A stretch of 64,000 bases of DNA, from NCBI RefSeq assembly GCF_033449965.1, contig NZ_CP137761.1:4402001-4466000 (forward strand), written 5' to 3'. Position numbers and translations under genes: made by a program. Below are positions 34,860 to 45,037 of this stretch, piece after piece; positions within the stretch are counted from its first letter, which is position 1; each line of letters starts with the position of its first letter. The notes below the pieces were generated by a model. It saw nothing but the letters and a program-made list of their open reading frames with translations, was not told where the DNA came from and did not search any database. The DNA is from Bacillus sp. T3. Lineage in GTDB: Bacteria; Bacillota; Bacilli; Bacillales; Cytobacillaceae.

Positions 34860-36233
34860 CTATTCTCTTAACTCGATCCGAGCCACTGCCTCACAGTGCA
34901 TCGTCTGTGGAAACATATCAACCGGCTGAACTTCAATTGTTTTGTAGCCCCCGTCTTCAAGTATCCGTAAATCCCTTGCAAGGGTTGCCGGATTACACGA
35001 AACATATACGACTCGCTTCGGCTTCATCGCCAAAATGGTCCGTAATAGCGCCTCGTCACAGCCCTTACGCGGCGGATCAACAACCAATACATCTGCTTTT
35101 ATGCCAGCTTCGTACCAGCGTGGAATCACAGTCTCTGCTTCACCGACAGCAAATTCGGCATTCTCGATTTCATTTAAGAGTGCATTGCGCTTTGCGTCCT
35201 CAATGGCTTCTGGAACAATTTCAACACCGTACACCTTTTTTGATGTTTTTGCTAAAAATAACGAAATCGTTCCTATCCCGCAGTATGCGTCTATAACTGT
35301 TTCTTCCCCACTCAAATCTGCGTATTCTAACGCTTTGTCATAAAGCACCTTCGTTTGCTCCGGATTGACCTGATAAAACGAACGAGCAGAAATCGCAAAT
35401 TTAATCTCGCCGATATAATCATAGATAACGTCCTGCCCCCAAAGAACCTGGGTTTCATCTCCCATAATTACATTCGTTTTCTTATTATTGATGTTTATGA
35501 CCAAGGATTTTAAGCCGTCGATGCGCTCCACAATTTCTGCAACAAGCTTTTGGCGATTTGGCAAATCATTGGTTCTCGTAACCAAGACGACCATTACTTC
35601 TCCAGTCACCAGTCCGTAGCGCACCATTATATGGCGCAACAGCCCTTTATGCTCGACTTCATTGTAAGCACGGACACCATACCGACTGCATATCTCTTTT
35701 ACGACCTGTACCACTTCATCGTTTTTCTCCTGCTGAATTAAACAAGATTCCATATTAATAATTTGGTGAGAGCGTTGCTGATAAAAGCCGCCTATCAATC
35801 CGCCTTCGTGCTCACCAATCGGTACCTGGGATTTGTTGCGGTAACGCCAAGGCTCCTCCATCCCTAATACAGGATGGACCAAAACATCCTCGAGCTTGCC
35901 TATCCGCGTTAACACCTCGCGAACCTGCTTCTCCTTTGCTACCATTTGCCCCTGATAGCTCAAATGCTGAAGTTGACAGCCGCCACATTCCTTATAAATC
36001 GGACATGGTGCGTCGACACGATAAGGGCTTTTCTCAACTAACTCGATTAAGCGACCAAAGCCATACCCCTTCCCAACCTTGGTTACTTTGATCTTGGCCT
36101 TCTCACCAGGTAGTCCATTTGCAACAAAAAGGGGATACCCTTCTATTTTCGCTACTCCTGCCCCGTCATGAGTTAAATCCTCAAACATTACCTCAATAAA
36201 ATCATTCTTTTGTACCGGTACCGTTTTGCTCAT
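34860..36233 (-). CDS. rlmCD: RlmCD-type 23S rRNA (uracil-5-)-methyltransferase
   Basis: 457 residues. N-terminal TRAM domain (FEDLTHDGAGVAKIEGYPLF), then the Fe-S cysteines in CPIYKECGGCQLQHLSYQGQ near residue 77. The catalytic domain has FYQVNPEQTKVLY, DAYCGIGTISLFLA, DPPRKGCDEALL and the nucleophile in VYVSCNPATLARDL. It methylates U747/U1939 of 23S rRNA; in B. subtilis a single enzyme (YefA) does both. It lies 12 bases after the repaired pncB stop with AAAGGAAG between, so they form an operon. Synteny with dgkB nearby also fits yefA. The exact target uridines cannot be read from sequence. Confidence 0.92.
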   Translation of the reverse strand: MSKTVPVQKNDFIEVMFEDLTHDGAGVAKIEGYPLFVANGLPGEKAKIKVTKVGKGYGFGRLIELVEKSPYRVDAPCPIYKECGGCQLQHLSYQGQMVAKEKQVREVLTRIGKLEDVLVHPVLGMEEPWRYRNKSQVPIGEHEGGLIGGFYQQRSHQIINMESCLIQQEKNDEVVQVVKEICSRYGVRAYNEVEHKGLLRHIMVRYGLVTGEVMVVLVTRTNDLPNRQKLVAEIVERIDGLKSLVININNKKTNVIMGDETQVLWGQDVIYDYIGEIKFAISARSFYQVNPEQTKVLYDKALEYADLSGEETVIDAYCGIGTISLFLAKTSKKVYGVEIVPEAIEDAKRNALLNEIENAEFAVGEAETVIPRWYEAGIKADVLVVDPPRKGCDEALLRTILAMKPKRVVYVSCNPATLARDLRILEDGGYKTIEVQPVDMFPQTMHCEAVARIELRE

Positions 36234-36245
36234 ATATTTCTTCCT

Positions 36246-37725
36246 TTACTCTTCCGATTTCGTCATTTCCTTTACCTTTTCTCGGACCTCTTCTATGTTT
36301 CTCATTTTATTACTCCAGCATGTTTTGCTTAAATCAACCGGATATTCCTCCAGGATTCATCGGACGCTTATACTCATCCCAAAGCATTTCCAGATTTTCG
36401 CGCAAGTATCCGCGGGCTTCCTCCAAACAAGGATTCTCATAAACAAGCTTTCCAGCTACAAAAATATCCTCGTGCAAATCCTTCGCTGTAAAATGAGTAA
36501 CATCCTTGCTGATATACGTATGGGTCGGATGGAACATTTTAATTCTTTCCTGTTCCTGCGGGCTACCTTCCTCTTCTAACACAATGTAATCACCTTCTGC
36601 ATGATGATTAATATTGTTGATGATTCGATATACCTTTTTCACCCCAGGCGTCGTAACTTTTTCAGGATTGGACGACACCTTAATTGTATCCTGCATCTTG
36701 CCATTTTCATCCTCAATCGCGACGATTTTATACACTGCACCCAAAGCAGCTTGGTCAAAGGCCGTAATCAGCTTGGTACCAATGCCCCAGCTATCAATTT
36801 TGGCCCCTTGAGCTTTGAGGTTTAGAATCGTATATTCATCAAGATCACCTGATGCAAAGATTTTCGTGTTCTCAAAGCCTGCTTCATCCAGCATTTTGCG
36901 AGCTTTCTTTGATAAAAACGCTAAATCTCCACTATCGATGCGAATCGCCGTAAAATTTATTTTGTCTCCTAACTCCTTCGCAACCTTGATTGCATTTGGA
37001 ACACCTAAACGCAGCGTATCGTATGTATCCACCAAAAATACACAGTTTTGATGAGTGCTGGCATATTTATGAAAAGCTAAGTATTCATCTCTGTACGCCT
37101 GAACCATGGAGTGAGCATGTGTTCCCGATACTGGTATACCAAACAGCTTCCCAGCGCGAACATTGCTAGTCGCATCAAATCCAGCTAAATAAGCAGCCCG
37201 CGTCCCCCAAATAGCTGCGTCCATTTCCTGCGCCCGTCTCGAACCGAACTCCAATGCCACACCTTTGCCTATAACCTGCTTCATCCGTGAAGCCTTTGTC
37301 GCAATTAGCGTTTGATAATTAACAATATTCAACAAGGCGGTTTCAAGCAATTGAGCTTCCGCCAACGGTGCCTCGACCCGAAGAATTGGCTCATTTCCGA
37401 AAACTAATTCACCTTCCCGCATTGACCGTATCGTTCCTGTAAAGCGCATATTTCGCAAAAATTCAATGAAGTCAGCTCCATAGCCAACCTCATCCTGTAA
37501 ATAATCAAGATCGTCATCTGTAAAACGGAAGCCTTCTATATATTTAATGGCTCGCTCTAATCCAGCAAAGACTGCATAGCCATTGCCAAATGGAAGCTTG
37601 CGGAAATATAGGTCAAACACGGCATTGCGATTATGTACTCCATCACGCCAATACGCTTCAACCATATTAATCTGATACAAATCTGTATGGAGTGTGAAAC
37701 TATCATCTTTGTATTTCCGTTTCAT
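36246..37725 (-). CDS. pncB: Nicotinate phosphoribosyltransferase PncB; frameshifted at the 3' end
   Basis: ATG 37725 (MKRKYKDDSFTLHTDLYQINM). Core motifs include DLYFRKLPFGNGYAVFAGLE, LEFGSRRAQEMDAAIWGTRA near residue 160, TSNVRAGKLFGIPVSGTHAHS and IRIDSGDLAFLSKKARK, ending with GIGTKLITAFDQAALGAVYK. After 'YKRPMNP' one extra G (36348-36353) truncates the frame; the other frame reads EEYPVDLSKTCWSNKMRNIE to TAA 36246. About 493 residues. It makes nicotinate mononucleotide for NAD salvage. It leads the operon with rlmCD. Confidence 0.93.
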
Positions 37726-37846
37726 TTCGTTTCCCCCTGCTGCCAGCTTTTTTTTTCAGTATTTCCTATTATGACTAATCTTATTGAATCTTTCCCTCGT
37801 AACCCTCTGCCCCATCATAAAGATGGAGCCTGTCTTCTTTTTTTAT

Positions 37847-38157
37847 GGCTGTGTTAAATTAGAGGGTTGATTTCCGCTCCAGGTGCTTCGCTTTCCGCGG
37901 GGCGGGCGGTGAGCCTGTCTAGCTACAGCGGTTCAGGGCTCGGGGTCATAAGCCAATCCGTCAAGAAGGTCAAAGAACGACCTTCATGCCGGCTCGTCTT
38001 ATGCCTGTCGCCCCTGGGCAAACCGCCTCCGCTTTTCCTACTCCTCGTCGCTAACGCTCCTGCTGTGTCTCACCTGTCCCACTGCTCCTGCAGGAGTCTT
38101 CGCACCTTCCGCTCCAATCAACTTGTGCCAAAATCAACAATAAGCTTTAACATAGCC
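37847..38157. repeat. Type-1 repeat interrupted by a type-2 repeat
   Basis: The outer element begins GGCTGTGTTAAA (37847) and ends CTTTAACATAGCC (38157), with GTTGATTTCCGCTCCAGG, CTTTCCGCGGGGCGG, GCAGGAGTCTTCGCACC and CCGCTCCAATCAAC as in the other type-1 copies. Between about 37919 and 38038 a type-2 repeat is inserted. It lies between dgkB and pncB. The 470-base gap here holds only this and a short AT-rich flank. Confidence 0.9.
37919..38038. repeat. Type-2 repeat nested in a type-1 repeat
   Basis: GGGCTCGGGGTCATAAG, CCAATCCGTC, ACGACCTTCATGCC, CTTATGCCTGTCGCC and CCGCTTTTCC match the element at 17061-17202. Its insertion into the middle of a type-1 copy shows that type 2 moved after this type-1 copy was already in place. 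Confidence 0.85.
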
Positions 38158-38200
38158 TTTAATAAAACAAAAATAGAGCTCGCCCTAGAGCGAACCCAAT

Positions 38201-39142
38201 TTATTCCTTTTTATCAGCATTCTCCCAACGATCAGGTCGATCCTCTGGACGTATTTCTCCAATCGGAACAAATACCTCTAAATGACGGTATAGATTTTCA
38301 AACTCAGCAGGTAATAAGCCACCGAATTCTCCATCCAGATTCAATTGAACCACTTCATTAGAACGAACCTTAATCCGATTCGCTTTCGTATAAATGACAC
38401 TTGGATCATTTACATGTTCACCGCGAACAGCTAATGTTGCAATCCGGATAAAATCAGCTAAATTTGCCTTTTTTAAAATCAATAATGTAAACATACCATC
38501 ATTAATGGAGGAATCTGGGGCAAGTTTCTCAAAACCACCGACCGAATTAGTCAGTCCGACCAAGAATAGCATGACTTCCCCGTCAAAAATTTTCCCATCA
38601 TATTCTATGCTTACTTCAGAGGCTTTAATGGATGGAAGCATCTCCATACCTTTCAAGTAATAAGCCAGCTGTCCTAGCATTGTTTTCAGCTTACTTGGAA
38701 CCTCATATGTAAGCTCGGTAATTCTGCCTCCACCTGCGATATTGATAAAGTATCGGTCATTCATCCTACCGATATCAACCGGAATGGTATCTCCTTTAAC
38801 AATGATATCCGTCGCTTCTAAAATATCCCGTGAAATATGAAGAGCGCGGGCAAAATCATTGGTTGTTCCAACTGGAATAATACCAAGCTTTGGTCTGTAT
38901 TCTTGCTCAGCAAGCCCATTCACTACTTCATTAATCGTCCCATCTCCACCGGCAGCGATGACTAAGTCATATTTTCGCTCAACTGCAATCCGTGCTGCAA
39001 ACGTAGCATCTCCCGCTGCAGTGGTTGCATGACAGGAAGTTTCATAGCCAGCGTTTTCAAGTTTTTGCAATACTTCTGCCAGATGCTTTTTGAAGATTTC
39101 TCGACCAGAAGTAGGATTATAAATGATCCTTGCACGTTTCAT
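38201..39142 (-). CDS. dgkB: Diacylglycerol kinase DgkB
   Basis: 313 residues from ATG 39142 (MKRARIIYNPTSGREIFKKHL). The DAGK catalytic core contains DLVIAAGGDGTINEVVNGLAE, LGIIPVGTTNDFARAL and FINIAGGGRITELTYEVPS. It phosphorylates diacylglycerol released from lipoteichoic acid synthesis back to phosphatidic acid. Alternative starts upstream (39175, 39148) exist; the chosen one gives the usual N-terminus. B. subtilis has dgkB (yerQ) near gatCAB and yefA, as here. A GC-rich type-1/type-2 repeat follows 44 bases downstream, and no other terminator was noted. Confidence 0.93.
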   Translation of the reverse strand: MKRARIIYNPTSGREIFKKHLAEVLQKLENAGYETSCHATTAAGDATFAARIAVERKYDLVIAAGGDGTINEVVNGLAEQEYRPKLGIIPVGTTNDFARALHISRDILEATDIIVKGDTIPVDIGRMNDRYFINIAGGGRITELTYEVPSKLKTMLGQLAYYLKGMEMLPSIKASEVSIEYDGKIFDGEVMLFLVGLTNSVGGFEKLAPDSSINDGMFTLLILKKANLADFIRIATLAVRGEHVNDPSVIYTKANRIKVRSNEVVQLNLDGEFGGLLPAEFENLYRHLEVFVPIGEIRPEDRPDRWENADKKE

Positions 39143-39504
39143 ATCCATCATCCTATTATAAAATAATTCATTCAAGTTAAGTTTGAAACTTTACCATCAT
39201 TTAACATAATCTCTGCAATGAATTTCGTCAAGTATTTACGAAATAAAATTGTAAAGTAAGTTCAACAACCACATGCTATCTCATTCCAATTATGCCCTTT
39301 TGTTTTATAAAATCAACTTGGCATTTTATAAAAATGCACTCATAACACCCTACGTAACTTATCTCTATATGAAAAAACATATTCTGACAGTTCATCTAAC
39401 ATAGCCAGAATCCTTTTTCTAGGATAATTAAAGGACATTTAAAAAGATATAAATCATTACCAATAAATACTATTAAACTATTCGTTTCTTGGGATAAATT
39501 TAGA

Positions 39505-39534
39505 TTGTATACAGTATTCATTAGATGATAAAAT
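39505..39534 (+). promoter_or_regulatory. Likely promoter of the proline symporter gene in a 440-base gap
   Basis: TTGTAT (39505-39510) and TAAAAT (39529-39534) are 18 bases apart and about 50 bases upstream of the start. The rest of the gap between dgkB and this gene (39143-39504) is AT-rich; I see no ORF, RNA gene or repeat in it. Confidence 0.45.
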
Positions 39535-39584
39535 ATTATTTAAAAATTGTTTATTTTTTTAATAAAGAGAAAGGTGGAAAACTA

Positions 39585-41061
39585 TTGTCAAATGCAATTT
39601 TACAGCTAATTTCAATTTCCATATACATGATTGGAATGTTACTAATTGGCTGGTATGCCTATAACAAAACAAAGAATTTAACAGATTATATGCTTGGTGG
39701 ACGTTCTTTAGGACCAGCTGTAACTGCTTTAAGCGCTGGAGCTGCAGACATGAGCGGCTGGCTCTTAATGGGCTTGCCCAGGAGGAATCTATGTAACAGG
39801 CTTAGCTGACGCCTGGATCGCAGTCGGACTAACGATTGGGGCCTATCTAAACTGGCTTTTAGTCGCACCGAGACTTCGTTCCTATACTCAGGTTGCGAAT
39901 GATTCGATCACTATTCCAGGGTATTTAGAAAACCGCTTCAAAGACAGCTCCAATATGCTTCGTATCGTATCTGGTATTGTTATTCTCATTTTCTTTACAT
40001 TCTATGTATCTTCAGGGATGGTATCTGGAGCCGTGTTCTTCGAAAACTCCTTTGATGTTGGCTATTATACAGGTTTATTAATCGTTTCAGCTGTCGTCGT
40101 TGCCTACACCCTTTTCGGTGGCTTTTTAGCCGTTAGCTGGACTGATTTTATCCAAGGGTTGATGATGGTTATTGCACTACTCCTCGTTCCTGGCTTAGCC
40201 ATCTTCCATACAGGCGGTCCACAAGAAACGATTGAGACGATTAAAATGGTTGATCCTCATTTACTTGATTGGTTTAAAGGAACAACAACTGTTGGGATTA
40301 TCTCAGCTATGGCGTGGGGTCTTGGCTATTTTGGGCAACCTCATATTATCGTGCGTTTCATGGCCATCACGACGATTAAAGAAACAAAAAATGCTCGGTT
40401 TATCGGGATGAGCTGGATGATATTCTCTCTTCTTGGAACCATTCTTATGGCTCTGATTGGGATTGCCTTCTTTGAAAAAAACACTCAATACACGCTTACA
40501 AATCCTGAAGCCATTTTCATTGAATTAGGACAAATCCTTTTCCATCCGTTATTTTCTGGATTCTTGCTTGCAGCTGTATTAGCAGCGATTATGAGCACGA
40601 TTTCTTCCCAACTAATTGTTACGTCAAGTGCATTAGTCGAAGATTTGTACCGCGCTTTGATTCGCAAAAACGCTCCTGACCGCGCCTACATTTTTTGGGG
40701 TCGTGTCGCTGTGCTTGTCGTTTCCGTTGTGGCGGCATTGCTCGCATTAAACCAGGACAATACGATTCTTAATCTGGTTGCCTATGCATGGGCTGGTTTT
40801 GGTGCTTCGTTTGGTCCTGTCATTCTATTAAGCTTATATTGGAAAAAGATGACCAAGTGGGGTGCACTTTTTGGAATGATTGTCGGGGCAGTCACCGTTA
40901 TTATTTGGAAAAATGTTGGTTTAGGAGAAACCCTGTATGAAATCGTACCCGGCTTCGTCTTAAACCTGCTTGTCATCGTTATTGTAAGTTTCCTAACCTA
41001 CAAGCACAACGAGGAAATTGAAGCGGACTTCGCAGAAACGGTAAAGCTATTAAAGGATTAG
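39585..41061 (+). CDS. putP: Na+/proline symporter (PutP/OpuE type); frameshifted in this assembly
   Basis: TTG 39585 (SNAILQLISISIYMIGMLLIG) follows AAAGGTGG. SSS-family blocks: YMLGGRSLGPAVTALSAGAAD then MSGW, WGLGYFGQPHIIVRFMAI, and IMSTISSQLIVTSSALVEDLY. An extra C in CCC at 39777-39779 breaks the frame; after it comes GGIYVTGLADAWIAVGLTIG. Thirteen membrane helices over about 491 residues. It imports proline with Na+. Position next to gatCAB matches B. subtilis opuE (osmoprotective proline uptake), so it may be opuE rather than the catabolic putP; sequence alone does not settle it. Confidence 0.88.
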
Positions 41062-41074
41062 GCTTTGTAAAATA

Positions 41075-41112
41075 AAAAAGAAAGCTGGTTGATCATCTCA
41101 ACCAGCTTTTTC
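41075..41112. terminator. Bidirectional terminator between putP and gatB
   Basis: AAAGCTGGTTGA (41081-41092) and TCAACCAGCTTT (41098-41109) form a 12-bp perfect stem with A-rich and T-rich flanks, shared by the two convergent genes. Confidence 0.88.
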
Positions 41113-41115
41113 TAT

Positions 41116-42543
41116 TTATCTTTTATTGATTTCTTCCACTAATAGCTTGTTTACCATTTGTGGATTGGCTTGTCCTTTTGTTGCTTTCATGATTTGCCCA
41201 ACTAAAAAGCCCACTGCCTTTTGCTTACCATTTTTGAAATCATCAATCGATTGTGGATTAGCATCCAACACTTCGCCAATTACCTTCAAAAGCGCACCCT
41301 CATCAGAAATTTGAACAAGGCCTTTTGCTTTGACGATTTCCTCAGCATTGCCGCCGTTTTCAATTAACTCTTTAAAGACGGTCTTTGCGATTTTAGACGA
41401 AATGGTTCCATCGACAATCAGTTTGATTAACCCAGCAAGTCCAACTGGTGTTAAGGCTATTTCGTGAAGCTCCTTGCCTTCCGCTTTCAAATAGGCTGAA
41501 ACCTCGCCCATAATCCAGTTTGATGCTTGCTTCGCATCCGCTCCAGCATGAACAGTTGCATCAAAGAAATCAGACATCTCTTTCGTAACCGTTAATACTG
41601 CCGCATCATACTCTGGTAACCCTAATTCTTCCGTATAACGCTTGATTCTCGCATCTGGAAGCTCAGGGATTTCAGCACGAATCCGTGCCTTCCATTCTTC
41701 ATCAATATAAATATCCGGAAGATCCGGTTCAGGGAAATAGCGATAATCATCTGAACCTTCTTTCACACGCATTAGCAAGGTTGCACCTGTTGCTTCATCA
41801 AAACGTCGCGTTTCCTGATCAATCACTCCACCGGCAGACACGACTTCGCGCTGACGAACTTCTTCGTACTCTAAGCCTTTACGGACAAAGTTAAAGGAAT
41901 TAAGGTTTTTTAGCTCCGTTTTCGTACCGAATTCCTCTTGTCCAACAGGGCGAATCGAAATGTTGGCATCACAACGTAAAGAGCCTTCCTCCATCTTACA
42001 ATCAGACACGCCAGTGTATTGGATAATCGACTTTAATTTTTCAAGATAAGCATATGCCTCATTAGGTGTACGAATATCCGGCTCAGAAACGATTTCAATT
42101 AATGGCGTTCCTTGGCGATTGTAATCACATAATGAGTACCCGTTGCCGTGGTTAAGCTTGCCCGCATCCTCTTCTAAATGGATCCGCGTAATGCCGATTC
42201 TTTTTTTGTAGCCATCCACTTCAATGTCAATCCAGCCATGCTCACCAATAGGCTTATCAAATTGTGAGATTTGATAGGCCTTTGGATTATCTGGGTAAAA
42301 ATAGTTTTTGCGGTCAAATTTCGTTTCAGTTGCGACTTGGCAATTTAGGGCCATACAAGCCTTCATCCCGAAATCTACAACTTTGCGGTTTAATACCGGC
42401 AAAACACCTGGATATCCTAGGTCAATGACACTTGTATTCATATTTGGCTCTGCGCCAAAATGGTTTGGGCTGGCTGAAAATATTTTTGAATCTGTTTTTA
42501 ATTCTACGTGAACCTCTAATCCGATCACTGTTTCAAATTCCAT
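41116..42543 (-). CDS. gatB: GatB, Asp-tRNA(Asn)/Glu-tRNA(Gln) amidotransferase subunit B
   Basis: 475 residues, intact. It starts MEFETVIGLEVHVELKTDSKI and has SPNHFGAEPNMNTSVIDLGYPG, KNYFYPDNPKAYQISQ, RIHLEEDAGKLNHG and the YRYFPEPDLPDIYID block. The C-terminal YqeY-like tail (KAVGFLVGQIMKATKGQANP) binds tRNA. GatB transfers phosphate and activates the misacylated Glu/Asp-tRNA for amidation. It is last in the gatCAB operon, 13 bases after gatA. Confidence 0.97.
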   Translation of the reverse strand: MEFETVIGLEVHVELKTDSKIFSASPNHFGAEPNMNTSVIDLGYPGVLPVLNRKVVDFGMKACMALNCQVATETKFDRKNYFYPDNPKAYQISQFDKPIGEHGWIDIEVDGYKKRIGITRIHLEEDAGKLNHGNGYSLCDYNRQGTPLIEIVSEPDIRTPNEAYAYLEKLKSIIQYTGVSDCKMEEGSLRCDANISIRPVGQEEFGTKTELKNLNSFNFVRKGLEYEEVRQREVVSAGGVIDQETRRFDEATGATLLMRVKEGSDDYRYFPEPDLPDIYIDEEWKARIRAEIPELPDARIKRYTEELGLPEYDAAVLTVTKEMSDFFDATVHAGADAKQASNWIMGEVSAYLKAEGKELHEIALTPVGLAGLIKLIVDGTISSKIAKTVFKELIENGGNAEEIVKAKGLVQISDEGALLKVIGEVLDANPQSIDDFKNGKQKAVGFLVGQIMKATKGQANPQMVNKLLVEEINKR

Positions 42544-42556
42544 TGTTTCTCACCCC

Positions 42557-44014
42557 TTACAGTTCAGGTTTTTGTTTATGAAAATCAGTTGCTTGTTCAA
42601 AAGCATGGGCAACACGATAGACCGTTGCTTCATCATAATGTTTACCGATAATTTGTAAGCCTAATGGCAGACCATTCGAGAATCCGCATGGGACCGAAAT
42701 TCCCGGAACACCTGCTAAGTTTACAGGAATCGTTAAAATATCATTCGCATACATCGTTAATGGATCAGCTGTCTTTTCACCAAGCTTGAACGCAGGTGTT
42801 GGTGTTGTTGGACCAACAATTACATCATATTTTTCAAATACCTTTTCAAAATCCTGTTTAATTAATGTTCGTACCTTTTGTGCTTTTTTATAATAAGCAT
42901 CATAATAACCTGAGCTTAACGCAAATGTTCCAAGCATAATTCGACGCTTCACTTCATCACCAAAGCCTTCAGCACGAGTATTCTTGTACATATCAATTAA
43001 ATTCTCTGCGTTTGGTGTACGATAACCATAACGAACCCCATCAAAACGAGATAGGTTGGCTGATGCTTCAGAAGAAGACAATAAATAATAAGTTGCTAAC
43101 GCATATTTTGAGTGTGGTAGAGATACTTCTTCCCAAGTTGCGCCTAGCTTTTCTAGTACTTTTAACGAAGCTAAAACAGACTCACGCACATCCTGTTGAA
43201 CACCTTCTCCAAGGTATTCCTTTGGAACTGCTATTTTAAGCCCCTTCACATCACCCGTTAAGGCTCCTACGAAACTAGGAACAGCAAGGTTGGCTGATGT
43301 AGAATCCATTTGGTCATGTCCAGAAATCGCTTGTAATAAATATGCATTATCCTCAACGGTTCTAGTCACTGGACCAATTTGATCAAGCGAAGAAGCGAAT
43401 GCTACAAGACCAAAGCGTGAAACTCGTCCATAGGTTGGCTTTAAGCCTACAACACCACAATAGGCAGCTGGCTGACGAATCGAGCCACCGGTATCAGATC
43501 CTAGTGAAAATAGGACTTCTCCTGCGGCAACGGCAGCTGCAGAACCACCTGAAGACCCACCTGGTACCGTTTCAAGATTCCATGGATTTTTTGTTTGCTG
43601 AAAACCTGAGTTTTCCGTTGATGAACCCATTGCAAATTCATCCATGTTTAATTTTCCGATTGTTACGGTTTCTGCTTGATGAAGCTTTTGCATAACCGTT
43701 GCATCATAAATCGGATCGAAGTTTTCAAGAATTTTACTCGCACAAGTCGTACGAAGGTTTTTTGTGACAATATTATCCTTTATTCCAATCGGCATTCCGA
43801 ATAATAACCCCTTCGCGTCATCTGTACCAAGCTTCTCGTCTAATTGTTTAGCAATCTGACGAGCGTTTTCTTCATTTAATGTTAAAAATGCTTGTACTTG
43901 ACCCTCCACTTTCGCAATCCGTTGATACGATTCTTCAACTAGATCTGAAACAGTCAATTCTTTTTTATGTAATAACTCATGAAGGTCAGCGATACTTTTA
44001 TCAAATAAACTCAT
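42557..44014 (-). CDS. gatA: GatA, glutamyl-tRNA(Gln) amidotransferase amidase subunit
   Basis: 485 residues, intact. The amidase signature includes the Ser-cisSer-Lys triad: Lys in FGMPIGIKDNIVTKNLRTTC near residue 79, Ser residues in PGGSSGGSAAAVAAGEVLFSL and GSDTGGSIRQPAAYCGVVGLK. It releases ammonia from glutamine for GatB. Start MSLFDKSIADLHELLHKKEL follows an AGGAGGGG site. It lies between gatC and gatB. Confidence 0.97.
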   Translation of the reverse strand: MSLFDKSIADLHELLHKKELTVSDLVEESYQRIAKVEGQVQAFLTLNEENARQIAKQLDEKLGTDDAKGLLFGMPIGIKDNIVTKNLRTTCASKILENFDPIYDATVMQKLHQAETVTIGKLNMDEFAMGSSTENSGFQQTKNPWNLETVPGGSSGGSAAAVAAGEVLFSLGSDTGGSIRQPAAYCGVVGLKPTYGRVSRFGLVAFASSLDQIGPVTRTVEDNAYLLQAISGHDQMDSTSANLAVPSFVGALTGDVKGLKIAVPKEYLGEGVQQDVRESVLASLKVLEKLGATWEEVSLPHSKYALATYYLLSSSEASANLSRFDGVRYGYRTPNAENLIDMYKNTRAEGFGDEVKRRIMLGTFALSSGYYDAYYKKAQKVRTLIKQDFEKVFEKYDVIVGPTTPTPAFKLGEKTADPLTMYANDILTIPVNLAGVPGISVPCGFSNGLPLGLQIIGKHYDEATVYRVAHAFEQATDFHKQKPEL

Positions 44015-44028
44015 TGGTTTTCCCCTCC

Positions 44029-44319
44029 TTACTCAATAATGGCCGGTACCTTAATTTGTCCATCCTGATGTTTTGGTGCATTTTTCAATACTTCTTCTCG
44101 TGCTAGGCCTGGTTGCGGAACATCTTCACGTAAGACATTCTTTAATTCTAAAACGTGAGAGGTTGGTTCCACGTTTTCCGTATCTAGTTCGTTTAATTGT
44201 TCAGCGAAAGTAATAATAGCATCTAATTGCTTCGTGAATTTTTCAGCCTCTTCCTCTGTAATGGCAAGTCTCGCCAAATGGGCGACATGCTTTACTTGTT
44301 CCTCAGATATTCTTGACAT
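44029..44319 (-). CDS. gatC: GatC, amidotransferase subunit C
   Basis: 96 residues from ATG 44319 (MSRISEEQVKHVAHLARLAI), well spaced after TTGGAGGTGAC; the open frame goes on to 44334 without reason. It has TEEEAEKFTKQLDAIITFAEQ and the C-terminal VLRDD-type segment LREDVPQPGLAREEVLKNAP. GatC wraps around GatA and GatB to stabilise the complex. First gene of the operon; a perfect 18-bp palindrome lies about 145 bases upstream. Confidence 0.95.
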   Translation of the reverse strand: MSRISEEQVKHVAHLARLAITEEEAEKFTKQLDAIITFAEQLNELDTENVEPTSHVLELKNVLREDVPQPGLAREEVLKNAPKHQDGQIKVPAIIE

Positions 44320-44463
44320 ATTCGTCACCTCCAAATAAGTTCGAGCAGTTACACAATACTAAGATGATAACAAACTTTTCCGCACTAAAGCAATATAGTT
44401 TGCCCATCTTTCCAGCTTTACCCTTTGCCTATTTTACCATGAAAAAAGCAAATATACTTTCCT

Positions 44464-44481
44464 TAATCAAACGTTTGATTA
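44464..44481. promoter_or_regulatory. Perfect 18-bp palindrome, gatCAB upstream copy
   Basis: TAATCAAACGTTTGATTA, identical to copies at 54345-54362 and 6052-6069. It lies in the 213-base region between gatC and yueI. The size and symmetry suit a dimeric repressor operator. The protein that binds it is unknown. Confidence 0.5.
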
Positions 44482-44484
44482 CAC

Positions 44485-44524
44485 ACTAAAAAACAGACCT
44501 GCATTATTGTAGATCTGCTTTTTG
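44485..44524 (-). terminator. Terminator of the yueI-like gene
   Basis: On the minus strand, CAGATCTACA and TGCAGGTCTG form a stem followed by U6 (A6 at 44488-44493), right after the stop codon at 44533. Confidence 0.75.
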
Positions 44525-44532
44525 TTGAGCTC

Positions 44533-44976
44533 CTATTTAAAAATATTTTTGATTGTAGATAAAAGCCCTTTTTCCTCTTGCTGTTGGACTGGTTTCGATA
44601 TTTCCTTTTTCTGTCCAATGAAGATCTCTTCCTTATCAATCGCCGTTTCAGCAGCCAATACGAGTCCCAATTCCGATTGATAGTCTTTATTTGTCACAAT
44701 CGTGTATTCCAGCTTAACATTTCTGGCAATTGTCATATACTTACTAAGATATGAATAATCCAAATGTCCATTTAAAAATAAATGGGCAGAGGTGTGTTCC
44801 TTCATTAATAACTCTACCTGCGGAAATACCTCTTTCTCCATCACCTGCTCCGTCGTTAAGGCGATAATTACCCGCTCTCTTAACGCAGTTAAAAATTTTC
44901 GTCGTTCATCAGGCTTTATCTCCTTTACTCCATGAATCCCCTGCAGCAGATAATCATCCATCTTTGAATTCGACAC
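44533..44976 (-). CDS. yueI: YueI-like DUF1694 protein
   Basis: About 147 residues from GTG 44976 (SNSKMDDYLLQGIHGVKEIKP), six bases after GGAGGG. The frame runs upstream to 45036 but lacks a ribosome site there. DUF1694 blocks: PDERRKFLTALRERVIIALT, AHLFLNGHLDYSYLSKYMTIA and YTIVTNKDYQSELGLVLAAE. The end is Lys/Gln-rich. The fold resembles an L7Ae/Rossmann-like small domain; function unknown. It stands alone with its own terminator. Confidence 0.85.
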   Translation of the reverse strand: MSNSKMDDYLLQGIHGVKEIKPDERRKFLTALRERVIIALTTEQVMEKEVFPQVELLMKEHTSAHLFLNGHLDYSYLSKYMTIARNVKLEYTIVTNKDYQSELGLVLAAETAIDKEEIFIGQKKEISKPVQQQEEKGLLSTIKNIFK

Positions 44977-45037
44977 CCAAAACCCTCCCCTCATCCAATT
45001 ACTACTATGTATGTAGCATTCCATAAAAAAGTGCAAT

